37,835 nucleotides of DNA from a virus. The position numbers and the translations under genes are program-made. The stretch is from the IMG/VR virus record IMGVR_UViG_3300020438_000111, positions 1 through 37,835 of that record; one strand, given 5' to 3'. Positions within the stretch are counted from its first letter, which is position 1, and each line of letters begins with the position of its first letter. Below are positions 1 through 9,234 of this stretch, piece after piece. The notes under the pieces are model-generated. The model ran no database searches. It saw only the letters and a list, made by a program, of their open reading frames with translations, and was not told the DNA's origin.

Positions 1-906
1 ATAACGACTCATTACCTCTCTGAGGTATTGTTCTGCTTTAACTTTTGGTAGATTACCAACATCAATGTAGAATATTCTTCTTTCTGGTGCTCTTGACAAT
101 CTGTAGATAACAAGACTATCCTCAATCATTCTAAGTTGATTAAGGGCCTTAATTGCCTTATGAAGATATGAAAGAACAGTTCCTTTATTTCTATCTACAA
201 GACCTGAAGTTACATAAGTGACCGAATCTTTTGATATTTTTACACCTTTAGATCCACCACCACTACTTATCATACCTGTAGGGTAATTTGGTTTTGGTGT
301 GTACACAAAATATTCCTCAATCTCAGGAGTTACAACCTTTTCATTATCACCAGTACTATTGGATTTCACATTCATATAATCATTCTTATTTGACTTCTTC
401 TCTTGTCTAACATATCGCATCTTCATAGGATCGATATATCTTAAATCTTGTATCCCTTCTTCTGGTTTTTTAGTATCAATTACTTTAAAATAATACAGTC
501 TTCCATCAACATACCAATTTCTTAGTATTTCATGCGATTTTTTATCAAAATCTAATATTTCTTTTATATTTCTAAACTCATCTCTAATTGCTTTTTTTAA
601 TTTATCACTTGCATTTAAGTTGGATAATTCAATTTCAATTGGTGAATCATATAGATCACTTACAATTGCTTCATTTATGACATCTTCAATGGCACCATCC
701 GCTTCTGGATGTAATGCCATTTCACGATATCTTTTAATCAAATCAAATTCAGTTCTATAGACACCTTCAATATCTACATAGGATCCATAAAATCCACTAG
801 TAATATAATTATCAACCCCGTCCTCATTATTTTGAGGAATGGGTGATACCACACTAGGGGATTTTTTTTCTTTGTCTCCAATAGAAAAACCAAAAAGTTT
901 TGTCAT
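1..906 (-). CDS. gp20: Portal vertex protein gp20 (C-terminus cut off by window edge)
   Basis: This is the N-terminal 302 codons of the dodecameric portal, through which DNA is packaged and to which the neck is attached. The start ATG is at 904-906 and reads MTKLFGFSIGDKEKK. The frame stays open to base 1, so the gene continues beyond the window (T4 gp20 has 524 residues). The segment around MIEDSLVIYRLSRAPERR, followed by FYIDVGNLPKVKAEQYL, is the strongly conserved core used to recognise T4-like portals. An internal stretch near residues 180-225 is low in complexity (Ser/Gly/Asn) and looks like a surface loop. The gene lies 31 bp after gp19, in the usual T4 order 17-18-19-20. A late-promoter-like octamer and an extended -10 motif lie in the gap. 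Identification is firm; only the C-terminus is unseen. Confidence 0.95.
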   Translation of the reverse strand, partial: MTKLFGFSIGDKEKKSPSVVSPIPQNNEDGVDNYITSGFYGSYVDIEGVYRTEFDLIKRYREMALHPEADGAIEDVINEAIVSDLYDSPIEIELSNLNASDKLKKAIRDEFRNIKEILDFDKKSHEILRNWYVDGRLYYFKVIDTKKPEEGIQDLRYIDPMKMRYVRQEKKSNKNDYMNVKSNSTGDNEKVVTPEIEEYFVYTPKPNYPTGMISSGGGSKGVKISKDSVTYVTSGLVDRNKGTVLSYLHKAIKALNQLRMIEDSLVIYRLSRAPERRIFYIDVGNLPKVKAEQYLREVMSRY

Positions 907-924
907 CGTATAATCTTTTTACCT

Positions 925-942
925 ATTATAGCACTATTTATC
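925..942 (-). promoter_or_regulatory. Possible promoter(s) before the portal gene
   Basis: Two overlapping signals lie between gp19 and gp20: a late-type octamer GATAAATA (935-942, seven of eight), which extends into the last codons of gp19, and an extended -10 TGCTATAAT (925-933). I see no good -35 for the latter. The octamer ends 28 nt before the portal ATG. Confidence 0.45.
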
Positions 943-1531
943 TAATATTTTCACCGCCAGCCGCTGGAGATGTGCCCTTGTAAGCTTCCCACCAATGAAC
1001 TTGCATTTCTACAGTAAACTCTTCAAGAGTATCTGTAGTCTCATAGTTAAGATCAATTGTGGAAATATTGGTTGGCCAAATATCCCAGAATTTGTAAGAT
1101 CTTAAAATACCAGCATCACGATCTAACTGATGAACCGTAGCATCTTTTTGATAGTCTTCTGGACTCTGAAGACCTGTTGCATCCTCCATACTATTAATGA
1201 CATTCATCCACTTTTCAAAAGCAGAACGAATAACAAAATCTGTGTCATTAAGAACTGTGATTGTCCATGTTTCAAATGTTCTATCTCCAGCGATCTTTAA
1301 AATACGACCTCTGAATGGAACTTCGACTGGGGCAACTGTTGATGCAGGAAGTGCTGCTGCCTTAACTAAAAACCTTGATTTTTGCAAGGTATCGTTTTCA
1401 ACGGCAACTGCTGTAGGAAACGCTAGTTCAACCTCAAAGAGATTCGGCCTAGCTCCACCACCAGTTAACTTACTTTTGAAGTCACTGATTTTCCTTAGTG
1501 GAATACTGTTCTGTTGAACTCTACTTGGCAT
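938..1531 (-). CDS. gp19: Tail tube protein gp19
   Basis: The 197-residue protein should form the stacked hexameric rings of the inner tail tube, inside the contractile sheath. It begins MPSRVQQNSIPLRKISDFKS and carries the tube-family core: FRGRILKIAGDRTFETWTIT near residues 74-93, followed by a DTDFVIRSAFEKWMNVIN segment. T4 gp19 is 163 residues, and marine relatives are usually somewhat longer, as here. The position directly downstream of the sheath gene and upstream of the portal supports the call. A Shine-Dalgarno-like AGAGGT lies about 10 nt upstream of the ATG. The gap to gp18 is 22 bp and contains a TTAATTAATTAA palindrome but no evident promoter, so it is probably co-transcribed with gp18. 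Confidence 0.93.
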   Translation of the reverse strand: MPSRVQQNSIPLRKISDFKSKLTGGGARPNLFEVELAFPTAVAVENDTLQKSRFLVKAAALPASTVAPVEVPFRGRILKIAGDRTFETWTITVLNDTDFVIRSAFEKWMNVINSMEDATGLQSPEDYQKDATVHQLDRDAGILRSYKFWDIWPTNISTIDLNYETTDTLEEFTVEMQVHWWEAYKGTSPAAGGENIR

Positions 1532-1553
1532 TGTTTTTGGACCTCTTAATTAA

Positions 1554-4019
1554 TTAAACGTTACCTATTACTTCATCAAATGAAACGCCAGATCTAGTGG
1601 CAACGAATGTCAGACCAATGAAGTTAATTGATCTTGCAGGCTTAATGTATATATCTGCAATAAACTCATTTGAGTCAATAATTGCAGCAGTGTTATTTGT
1701 TTCATCACAAATAACAACATAATCCTGAATACCTCGTTTAGCCTGAACATCACGGAGGAATGGTTCAACAATATTTACAAAGTTAGTCCTTGTAATTTCA
1801 TCGTTGAATTCAAAGAGTTGATCTTTTGCAGCAGCAGAAATTGCATCTTCAAGGAAGATAAACAATCGTCTAACATTGATTCTATCAAATGCAGATGCTT
1901 TAGCAAATCCAGTCTTATCACCGAATAATATTATTCCAGAACCTGGAGAATTTATTACTGGGTTTATTCTTGCAGAATAAAGACGATCTCTTTGTTCCTT
2001 GGTTGGATTATATGCTAATTTAACAGCATTATTAATTGCACCTCTTGCTGTACCAGCAGGAGAGAACCAAGGGAACTGATTGATATCAGTTCTTGCACAT
2101 AATCCAGCAATATCACCATTTAAAGGGATATATCTGAATGTATTTGCAAACCTATCAAACATATACTTATATCCACTATCGAATATGGCATATGATGAAG
2201 ATGTTATTGGTTCATAGAACTCAATGACATTATTTGTGATATCTGCATCACTCAAGACCTGTACTGCATCTTGATCAGAACTATCAGAAATCATTGCTGC
2301 TCTATAAGGAGAAATAAATGCAACCGCATCTTTTCTCAATTCGGCAACAGCAATCAATTTAGTTGCTAATGCAGTAGTATCATCTTTACCGCCCTTAGAA
2401 GATCCTTGAAGTAAGAAATCTACATCAACTGCAGTATCATTCTCAAATAGTGCATACCCACCAACCAAATCATCTAATCCACAATCAAGTGCTCCAGTAG
2501 TGGTTATTGTTGCAATACCAGCATAATCTAAACCACCTGATAAAGTACCATTAACTACTCCACCACCACCAAATACAATTCCTTCAGCTTCTTGATTCCA
2601 AGAAACATCTGCGAAAGGTTTAAATCCACCACTACCACTACCAAATCCAGTAGTTGTAACTCCTGTAGGTTCATTTAATCCAAAGATATACTCTGAAGAA
2701 GTTTCTAAGTATTTTCTCCAATAAGAATCAGATCCAACAGAGAATGTGGCATCAGATGCTTTAGAAAGATTTAAATGTTTTTCTAAAATTGATCCTGCAT
2801 TTCCTGTAATAGTTCCTTTTGCATCAAGTATAACAACATGAAGTTCATCAAATCTTCCACCTCGTGCGGCTACATACTCTGATGTAGTAGGACGCTCTGC
2901 AAGACTGTTCCATTTTATGTTAACAGTTGTAGTTGCTCCACCAACAGTTGCAGTAGAAACTTCAAGTTCTTGTGCATCGAACCAATCTTTTTGTGAAGTA
3001 ACGGATGTTACACCATAACCAGTAGCACTATCATCATGGAAAGTGACATCTCCTGTAGTTCCAAACTTATAGATGCTATTATAATCCTTTACAGTCTCTG
3101 TTCCTAAACCAGAAATATGACTTATGAACTTAACTCCAGCCTTTCCAGATTCAACTTCAGTAACAATTCCTTTGAAGTATCCATCTAGAAGTTGAGTTGT
3201 TCCAGCACCAACTCCAGTTCTGGAAACTACAGTACCTGATGGAACTGCCTGAGTTACACCATAACCAACTGCTAATGCTTTAGCAGTAGTAGTAGTTGCA
3301 CCAATATCAAATGTTGTTGTTAAATCTACAGAAGATAAAGATGATTTATCTAAGGTAATAATACCAGCAGCAATACTTGAAACTTTTGTAGTCTCAGGAA
3401 GAACCCCTGCAACATCACAAACAACTTCTTGTCCTACAACAATTGATGTTGTGACGATTCCAACTGTGGATGCAGAACCAACTAAAACACCACTTCTATT
3501 ATTAATTGCTGGAACAAAAGAAGAAATACCAGTTGTACTTAATTCTAAAATTTGATCTGCTTTACCGTCAATAATTGCAACTTTAACGCCTTCTGCCCAA
3601 GATCCTGGATTCTTTGCAGCAACCGTCACACCAGCAAGAACATTGGTTTCATATCCTAGTTCTTCATAGTGTTCTACACTCTTAATCCTTACACTAGAGG
3701 CAGTTCCTACAAAAGCATTTTTCAACCCAACTCCTGTAGTTGAATTAAAATCATCAGCTCTTACAACATTTAATTGTCCACCATATGACAAATATGATGA
3801 TGCAGTTAACCATGTTTCATACTGTTTATCAGTTGAATATGGTTTCCCAAAAGTATTAAGTAAATCGTTTTCAGTAGTAATCCTTATTGGTGTTCCTACT
3901 GGTCCTTTAGCAAAAGGTCCTACTATTCCACCTATTTTATCGGTAGTTGGATCGACTCTTCCAAGAGTCAAATCAACTTCCCTAACTAAAATTCCAGGAG
4001 ATGCTAGATTTAGTGGCAT
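1554..4019 (-). CDS. gp18: Tail sheath protein gp18
   Basis: This 821-residue protein is the contractile sheath subunit. The N-terminus (MPLNLASPGILVREVDLTLG, then GGIVGPFAKGPVGTPIRI at about 30-47) and the last 110 or so residues (INVRRLFIFLEDAI, then a RDVQAKRGIQDYVVICDETNN block) are the two conserved ends of the phage sheath family that build the inner wall. T4 gp18 has 659 residues. The excess lies in the middle (roughly residues 140-540), which is rich in Gly/Thr/Val and includes loops such as GFGSGSGGFKPFADVSW; this corresponds to the variable outer domains. The start is supported by a strong GAGGGG ribosome-binding site about 8 nt upstream. A near-consensus late octamer lies 38 bp upstream of the ATG. 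Confidence 0.95.
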   Translation of the reverse strand: MPLNLASPGILVREVDLTLGRVDPTTDKIGGIVGPFAKGPVGTPIRITTENDLLNTFGKPYSTDKQYETWLTASSYLSYGGQLNVVRADDFNSTTGVGLKNAFVGTASSVRIKSVEHYEELGYETNVLAGVTVAAKNPGSWAEGVKVAIIDGKADQILELSTTGISSFVPAINNRSGVLVGSASTVGIVTTSIVVGQEVVCDVAGVLPETTKVSSIAAGIITLDKSSLSSVDLTTTFDIGATTTTAKALAVGYGVTQAVPSGTVVSRTGVGAGTTQLLDGYFKGIVTEVESGKAGVKFISHISGLGTETVKDYNSIYKFGTTGDVTFHDDSATGYGVTSVTSQKDWFDAQELEVSTATVGGATTTVNIKWNSLAERPTTSEYVAARGGRFDELHVVILDAKGTITGNAGSILEKHLNLSKASDATFSVGSDSYWRKYLETSSEYIFGLNEPTGVTTTGFGSGSGGFKPFADVSWNQEAEGIVFGGGGVVNGTLSGGLDYAGIATITTTGALDCGLDDLVGGYALFENDTAVDVDFLLQGSSKGGKDDTTALATKLIAVAELRKDAVAFISPYRAAMISDSSDQDAVQVLSDADITNNVIEFYEPITSSSYAIFDSGYKYMFDRFANTFRYIPLNGDIAGLCARTDINQFPWFSPAGTARGAINNAVKLAYNPTKEQRDRLYSARINPVINSPGSGIILFGDKTGFAKASAFDRINVRRLFIFLEDAISAAAKDQLFEFNDEITRTNFVNIVEPFLRDVQAKRGIQDYVVICDETNNTAAIIDSNEFIADIYIKPARSINFIGLTFVATRSGVSFDEVIGNV

Positions 4020-4056
4020 CTTAATTTCCCCTCGCAGTCCAAATTTATTCTAGAAA

Positions 4057-4064
4057 TATTTATT
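4057..4064 (-). promoter_or_regulatory. Near-consensus late promoter before gp18
   Basis: AATAAATA (seven of eight) lies in the 71-bp gap between gp17 and gp18, 37 nt upstream of the sheath ATG. Unlike the gp25 and gp8 leaders, this one includes a strong GAGGGG ribosome-binding site, fitting the high output needed for sheath protein. Confidence 0.55.
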
Positions 4065-4090
4065 AAATTATCTTTTTTACACGCATTTTT

Positions 4091-5743
4091 TTATCGATAG
4101 TCCCACATGTACGATCTATCTCCATATTCATCAGTGTGCCATCTATCTCCATCACCATCTACAAAACTCTCCATATCTTCAAATCCATCAGATACAAAAC
4201 CAAATGGTGCCATATCTTGTTCTATCTGATTTTTTTGTTCATCATATATCCTTTTACGAACATCTTGATCAGACATTTCTTTAAAATAATCCTGACATAC
4301 TAACCATGCAAATATAACAAGACACATTGCTAAATCATCATTACATCCTTCCTCTGCTTCAAAAGAATTTGCCCTTTGTGCAAATGTCGTCAATTCTGAA
4401 ATGATATCATAATCACAAGTAATTAACTTATCATCCTCAAGTAAAGTTTTAAGATTTGAACATCCTAATTTTTTAACTGCAGATGTCATCCTTACACCAA
4501 GTTGAGTTTTCTTACCAGAAAATCCTTGTCCAACTATTTGACCACTTCTTCCTCTCATGGTAGCCATTAGAAGATTATCATATTCCAAATCATAATTTAG
4601 AATAGAAGCTACTTGATCTCCAATATCATTAACTTCAATTAATAAGAATGCTTGATTATATCCCCTCGCAACATCATGTATAATATTAGGAAACAACATT
4701 GGTTTAATTTCATTATTTCTATACTTAGCAACTACCTTATATGGAAACTCTGTCGTATCAAAAACTAAAAATGCAGAATAATCATTTCCCAAACCTCTTG
4801 CCACATCGACAGTAATTATATAATTGTGATCTTTAACTGGATTTTCGTAAATATCCAAACCAGCATTTCTTTGTAGTGGTTCTTCATATACAAGGTTTCT
4901 AAGTTTAGTTGCAGCAATTAAAGTATTAACAGAACCTAAAAACTCACATTCAAACTCAATTTTAAATTGTTGTTCTGATGTATTGGCAATAGTTTGCCTT
5001 TTCCATTCAGCATCTCTTCCTGGAACTTGGGACCAATGAACATCTGTAGGTAGATATTCATTCTTATTTCTTTCCGCATCATGCCAATACCTATAGAAAT
5101 GATTCATACCTCTTGGGGTTGAAACCATTATTACTTTCGTTGTTTTACCTGAAGTAATAGTAGGATAAACTGAACTAAAGAAATCTTCTGCGATATGATT
5201 TGGAACGAAAGCAAACTCATCAAGGAATAGTATGTTAAACGACATACCACGAACCGCACTAGCAGATGTAGATGCTGCTAATATTTTTGATCCGTTTTCT
5301 AATTCTAATGATCCCTTATTCCAAGCAATAATACCTTGCTGCATCCACTTAGGAAGATTCTCATAAGCAGTCTGTAATCTACCTAGTAAGTCTCTAGCAG
5401 TCGCTGCCTTGTTTGCAAGAATACCAATATTCACACTATCATTAAAAACACAATAATGTAAAAGATACGCTACAGACGTAGTAGATTTACCAGTCTGACG
5501 AGGCATCTTACAGATATTAAATCTATTCTCATGGAATCTTTCTATTAATTTCTCTTGAAAATCGTATGGTTTAAACTGAACCAAACCCTCATCAAGAGAA
5601 ACAATCTTCATATAATTGTTAGCAAAATATACAGGGTCTTCCTTACATTTAAGAAATTCTATAATCTGTTCTTCAGTATATTCAATTTGTGTATTTGCCT
5701 TTTTAAGGTTGGGATTACCCAAATACACATCATTATCAGCCAT
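4091..5743 (-). CDS. gp17: Terminase large subunit gp17 (packaging ATPase and nuclease)
   Basis: The 550-residue motor protein docks on the portal, drives DNA into the prohead and cuts the concatemer. The ATPase domain shows Walker A PRQTGKST at 81-88 (T4-like R-Q-x-G-K), Walker B ILFLDEF at 171-177 with catalytic E176, and the coupling motif MVSTPRG at 206-212. The C-terminal RNase H-like nuclease shows its acidic residues at D313 (TVDVARG), E370/D373 (LLIEVNDIG) and D469/D470 (CNDDLAM). T4 gp17 has 610 residues, and the length difference lies mostly at the ends. No intron or intein is visible in this gene, although such elements are known in relatives. It starts 4 bp after the gp16 stop, so the two subunits are probably translated from one message. 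Confidence 0.96.
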   Translation of the reverse strand: MADNDVYLGNPNLKKANTQIEYTEEQIIEFLKCKEDPVYFANNYMKIVSLDEGLVQFKPYDFQEKLIERFHENRFNICKMPRQTGKSTTSVAYLLHYCVFNDSVNIGILANKAATARDLLGRLQTAYENLPKWMQQGIIAWNKGSLELENGSKILAASTSASAVRGMSFNILFLDEFAFVPNHIAEDFFSSVYPTITSGKTTKVIMVSTPRGMNHFYRYWHDAERNKNEYLPTDVHWSQVPGRDAEWKRQTIANTSEQQFKIEFECEFLGSVNTLIAATKLRNLVYEEPLQRNAGLDIYENPVKDHNYIITVDVARGLGNDYSAFLVFDTTEFPYKVVAKYRNNEIKPMLFPNIIHDVARGYNQAFLLIEVNDIGDQVASILNYDLEYDNLLMATMRGRSGQIVGQGFSGKKTQLGVRMTSAVKKLGCSNLKTLLEDDKLITCDYDIISELTTFAQRANSFEAEEGCNDDLAMCLVIFAWLVCQDYFKEMSDQDVRKRIYDEQKNQIEQDMAPFGFVSDGFEDMESFVDGDGDRWHTDEYGDRSYMWDYR

Positions 5744-5747
5744 AAGA

Positions 5748-6179
5748 CTATCCTTTATCCTTTATGAAACCTTGTTTTAACATTTTTGATAACTCTGATG
5801 TGGAGCCAACAAATACTGCATTATTAGTAACATTATTGGTTGTTTTTTGCTTATCTTCATCAACTTCTTTTACCTTTTTCTGAAGTTCCATTAACTTATC
5901 AGTAGTATCAGCAACTGACTTAATAATTTGTCCTGCAACTTCATATGCTCTTGGACTTGCACTCTCACCTGCAAGTTCCATAATACCATTAAGAGATTCT
6001 TGACCCTTTTCGATCAAAGAATATAAATTAGAACGAGTATAATCATAATCTTGTTGAACTTCTTTACTAACATCTCTTAATTTATCTTTCCTTTTTACAC
6101 ACCCATTCTCAGGAGTATCCGATACTTCAATACTGCTAGTATTAAGTGCTTCGTCAATAGGATCATAAGTATTACTCAT
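5748..6179 (-). CDS. gp16: Terminase small subunit gp16
   Basis: The 143-residue protein should form the ring oligomer that regulates gp17 and recognises DNA. The central part (residues about 45-112) is strongly helical with heptad-like spacing (for example ADTTDKLMELQKKVKEVDED), as expected for the oligomerising coiled coil of T4 gp16. The C-terminus reads TNNAVFVGSTSELSKMLKQG, the signature tail of marine T4-like gp16 proteins. T4 gp16 has 164 residues. The N-terminal 30 residues are acidic and probably disordered. It lies 3 bp from gp15 and 4 bp from gp17. Identification rests on the C-terminal motif, the coiled coil and the position. Confidence 0.9.
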   Translation of the reverse strand: MSNTYDPIDEALNTSSIEVSDTPENGCVKRKDKLRDVSKEVQQDYDYTRSNLYSLIEKGQESLNGIMELAGESASPRAYEVAGQIIKSVADTTDKLMELQKKVKEVDEDKQKTTNNVTNNAVFVGSTSELSKMLKQGFIKDKG

Positions 6180-6182
6180 AAT

Positions 6183-6980
6183 TTAAACATCTGTTTGTCT
6201 TGTTGGACTATAAGTTTTACTATCACTAAAATCAGTCCAAGTTTCACTAAATCCAAAATCATCACCTGGTTCTACATCTGCAGGAACAGGTGTTGCCGTA
6301 TACCTCATCTCACGTTTGGCAGTTTGTGTATTTGTATCAGTATACAAATCAGCTTGAACTTTTTTGATAAGGCCGTCAGTAGACTTAGCAATAGGACCGA
6401 ATACGTATGTTTTTGCCGTAAAATTTAATGTGTATATAAGTGCTCTTCTCGTAGAAAAATCTCCTTCATAATCATCTTGAAAGGATATATTATCAAGAAC
6501 AATGGGAATATCTCTTTTTTCTCCAATCGAACTTACTAAATCTACAGTAAGATTAAATGAAGGTTGAAAATATGGTAATATTTGTTCTACAATCTGTAAT
6601 GCATCATCATTCAATTTAGTGAAAATATTTAATTCAAATCCAATATTATATGGAACAGGCATAAAAACTTTCTTCATATTAGTTCCATCTGAAGTTTTAA
6701 ATGTTTGAGTAACACCTGCCTTTCTTGTAGAGTCGTATGAAATATTATTCATTTCAAATGACATTCTAGGAAGTGTTATTTGAATTGGTTTATTTAATTC
6801 TGGTTGCTGTTCTAACCTAGCAAGAAATTTTTGAGCAGGCCCATAAGATAATGGAACTCTCATTTCACTAAATTCTTCACCATCACTTTTTTCATGTTTA
6901 ATTGATATACCGTTGAATATTGTACCGAAAGATATAATAGTCTTTCTAATAATTTCGTGGTAAAAATATGTTCCTAGCAT
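6183..6980 (-). CDS. gp15: Tail terminator / proximal sheath stabiliser gp15
   Basis: At 265 residues it is nearly the same size as T4 gp15 (272), the hexamer that caps the completed tail and binds the neck. The N-terminus has the typical form MLGTYFYHEIIRKTIISFGT, followed by a GISIKHE segment and a conserved VPLSYGPAQKFLARLEQQP block at about 43-61. The middle holds the PVPYNIGFELNIFTKLNDDA and QILPYFQPSFNLTVD motifs seen across T4-like gp15 proteins. The start overlaps the gp14 stop in a TAATG junction, which argues for translational coupling of the two neck genes. Nothing unusual in the sequence. Confidence 0.93.
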   Translation of the reverse strand: MLGTYFYHEIIRKTIISFGTIFNGISIKHEKSDGEEFSEMRVPLSYGPAQKFLARLEQQPELNKPIQITLPRMSFEMNNISYDSTRKAGVTQTFKTSDGTNMKKVFMPVPYNIGFELNIFTKLNDDALQIVEQILPYFQPSFNLTVDLVSSIGEKRDIPIVLDNISFQDDYEGDFSTRRALIYTLNFTAKTYVFGPIAKSTDGLIKKVQADLYTDTNTQTAKREMRYTATPVPADVEPGDDFGFSETWTDFSDSKTYSPTRQTDV

Positions 6981-8383
6981 TATACTTGCCCAAATGGATT
7001 TGATTCACTAAAGTCTAGAATGGAGTCTGCTTCAAACTCAATTTCGCTGTTCTGATCATATTTAGTTAAATTATCACCCTCTGGCACATCACCAATAGTA
7101 TATGAGGCAGCAGAATCAGATCCAACAATGGTTTCACCTTCATAAAATACACCATCTGCATTACCAACTTGAAGTACCATAGTATCTTTATCCCAGTTCT
7201 TAACTCTTCCCGTTGTACTAGAACTTGCCCCAACTACAACTTCATTAAATTGATATGTACCAATTCCAGCAGAACCAGGTGCACCAAAGGTAACAGATGC
7301 TGTTGTATAACCAATACCAGCATCAATAATATATGCATTTGTAACTGTACCACCAGCACTAACTATTGCTCTAGCACTCGCAGTTCCTACACCAGTAGCA
7401 CCTGCTATTGTTATGACAGGAGTAGATGTATAAGTAGTACCTGATGTAGTAATTCCAAGACTTTTAATACCAACACCACTTGTAACTAAAGATGCAGTCG
7501 CTGCAGCTCCAACTCCATGATAAGTTGTAACTCCATTCGTTGCAGTTGTTGCCGCACTTACTATAGTAACAGTTGGTGTAATAGTATAACCAGCACCAGC
7601 ATTGGTTAATAGTATTTCTTTTACTGAATAAACATTATTAATAGAAGTAGTTATTGCTACTGCTGTTGCATTAGTTCCTCCAACAGGAGCGTTTGATATG
7701 GAAACATTTGGAACTACATCATATTCATAACCATCCTGATTTAATAAGATATTTCTTACATATCCAGTAGAAGTAGTAGCGGTTCCAGTTGCAGTATTTC
7801 CAGAAGAATATAAAGTTAAATTTGTAATAAATCCAATATCTTCAATAGTTTCGTCAATCTCAGCAATACTAGTATCAATAATCTCATCCTCATATTCAAA
7901 TAATTCACACTGTAATTGGTAAACATAATTTTTACCTAATTGATAAAAAGGTTTTTCGTGTTCTACAAATTTTATTTCAAATAATCTTTGACCCAGAGGA
8001 AAATATACTAAATCACCTTCTTGTGGTCGAGTACCAACTTCAATCTGACCATCTGGCATTGATATCATATAAGAAGCAATAAAATCTTCAAATCTTTCTT
8101 TTGATATTGTTAATGTCAATTCATCCTTTAAACTAACACCAAATTTAGTCATTATATCTCCAGCACCATCATATCCTTCATATGTATTGACATATGCTTC
8201 TATAGAAAAATTATCATCAAAAGTAGAAGCTTCTACTTCTGTAAAAATACTATCCTTATTAATAATTTTTCTAGGTATATAAGTTACTTCTACACCATAA
8301 ATTGTTAATTGCTCATTGAGTAAATCTTGAATCAATCTTTGCTCATTTGGTGAACCTTGTAAAAAAAAGGGATTTAATGCCAT
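6980..8383 (-). CDS. gp14: Neck protein gp14 with an internal repeat insertion
   Basis: gp14 joins gp13 in the neck that closes the filled head. The N-terminal 185 residues (MALNPFFLQG, then VEVTYIPRKI and the GQRLFEIKFVEHEKPFYQLG block at 131-150) match the gp14 family, and the C-terminus ends SILDFSESNPFGQV in the way of marine gp14 proteins. At 467 residues it is far longer than T4 gp14 (256). The extra length is an internal insertion, about residues 190-430, holding four imperfect copies of a 23-residue unit (208-231, 253-276, 306-329, 347-369). The unit has the form I-x-L/I-x-x-x-G-x-G-Y-x-x-x-P-x-V-x-I; the clearest copy is LLTNAGAGYTITPTVTI. The insertion is probably a surface beta-structured appendage. 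Confidence 0.88.
   Translation of the reverse strand: MALNPFFLQGSPNEQRLIQDLLNEQLTIYGVEVTYIPRKIINKDSIFTEVEASTFDDNFSIEAYVNTYEGYDGAGDIMTKFGVSLKDELTLTISKERFEDFIASYMISMPDGQIEVGTRPQEGDLVYFPLGQRLFEIKFVEHEKPFYQLGKNYVYQLQCELFEYEDEIIDTSIAEIDETIEDIGFITNLTLYSSGNTATGTATTSTGYVRNILLNQDGYEYDVVPNVSISNAPVGGTNATAVAITTSINNVYSVKEILLTNAGAGYTITPTVTIVSAATTATNGVTTYHGVGAAATASLVTSGVGIKSLGITTSGTTYTSTPVITIAGATGVGTASARAIVSAGGTVTNAYIIDAGIGYTTASVTFGAPGSAGIGTYQFNEVVVGASSSTTGRVKNWDKDTMVLQVGNADGVFYEGETIVGSDSAASYTIGDVPEGDNLTKYDQNSEIEFEADSILDFSESNPFGQV
7277..7762 (-). repeat. gp14: Four-copy GxGY repeat in gp14
   Basis: Encodes residues 208-369 of gp14, with four copies of a hydrophobic strand followed by G-x-x-Y and a P-x-V-x-I strand, spaced about 40-53 residues apart. 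The copies have diverged at the DNA level, so this is an old protein-level repeat. Confidence 0.75.
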
Positions 8384-8388
8384 AATTA

Positions 8389-9234
8389 TTAACCTACCAT
8401 ATCCAAAGGAGGTACTTCATATTCAATCATCATTCTTTCACGAAGATAATCAATTTCACGTTGACCATCTTCAAAAATTTCTCTACCATTAAGTTCAATT
8501 CCACCAGGAAGTTTAACACCTCTAAACTTAATTAAATTTTGACCCCATTGTCTTTTGATTAATGCGGTTAGATATCTTTTAACAAAAATATCATTATATA
8601 CTTGAGTAAATGTTGCAGGATCTAATGCCCTATAACAATCAAGAATTAACCAACTACCAGCTTCTTCTGCTCCCCAGTCAATATCCAAATATAATCTATC
8701 TTGTCTTTTATTAAATCTTATTTGCTTATCTGTTGTTAAAAGAAAATCAATAGATTCCAAATAACTTTTAGTCATTGAATATTGAAGCAAATCAACTGAA
8801 TTGAATTGATATAAGTCATTTAAAAATAACTGATATTTTATACTAAACATACCACCTGATATGGTACTAGTATCAAATTTAAATATTTTTTCAACACCAA
8901 CTACAGAATCTGGAACTTGTAAAAAATTAGATGTTTCATACCATTCTGAAGTAATTGTACCAATACCACTAACAGGTGTTGATTCTGCAGAAGTATTCAC
9001 AATACCTACACCGTCTGTATTTTTTGCTCTTCCTCTAGCAATATCATCCGCAGTTATCTTATGTTTAAGATACATTCTTTCAACACCGTCATAATGACGT
9101 TCATTGAATACCTGAATTGCATCATCAACCAAATCATCTATTTGATCATCAGCAACATTAATTTCTAATACTGGAGCACCAAGTTGTCTCTTACAGTAAT
9201 CTATTAATCCTTGTTTGGTACTTGGTTTTGCCAT
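8389..9234 (-). CDS. gp13: Neck protein gp13
   Basis: This 281-residue protein (T4 gp13: 309) should sit on the portal and, with gp14, complete the head before tail joining. It starts MAKPSTKQGLIDYCKRQLGA and continues with the conserved PVLEINVADDQIDDLVDDAI and QVFNERHYDGVERMYLKH segments (residues 21-58). The C-terminal half contains KRQWGQNLIKFRGVKLPGGI followed by ELNGREIFEDGQREI, also typical of gp13. The gene order fibre - 13 - 14 - 15 is as in T4 (wac-13-14-15). Its start overlaps the preceding stop in a TAATG junction, and it lies 5 bp before gp14. Confidence 0.93.
   Translation of the reverse strand: MAKPSTKQGLIDYCKRQLGAPVLEINVADDQIDDLVDDAIQVFNERHYDGVERMYLKHKITADDIARGRAKNTDGVGIVNTSAESTPVSGIGTITSEWYETSNFLQVPDSVVGVEKIFKFDTSTISGGMFSIKYQLFLNDLYQFNSVDLLQYSMTKSYLESIDFLLTTDKQIRFNKRQDRLYLDIDWGAEEAGSWLILDCYRALDPATFTQVYNDIFVKRYLTALIKRQWGQNLIKFRGVKLPGGIELNGREIFEDGQREIDYLRERMMIEYEVPPLDMVG

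Noticed and set aside
1197-1517. Open frames on the plus strand, including 1197-1517, 7169-7444, 20207-20491 and others of 60-106 residues
   Set aside because: All lie antisense to well-identified genes, have unnatural composition (runs of Cys/Ser/Thr or Ile/Val) and no ribosome-binding site; they are shadows.
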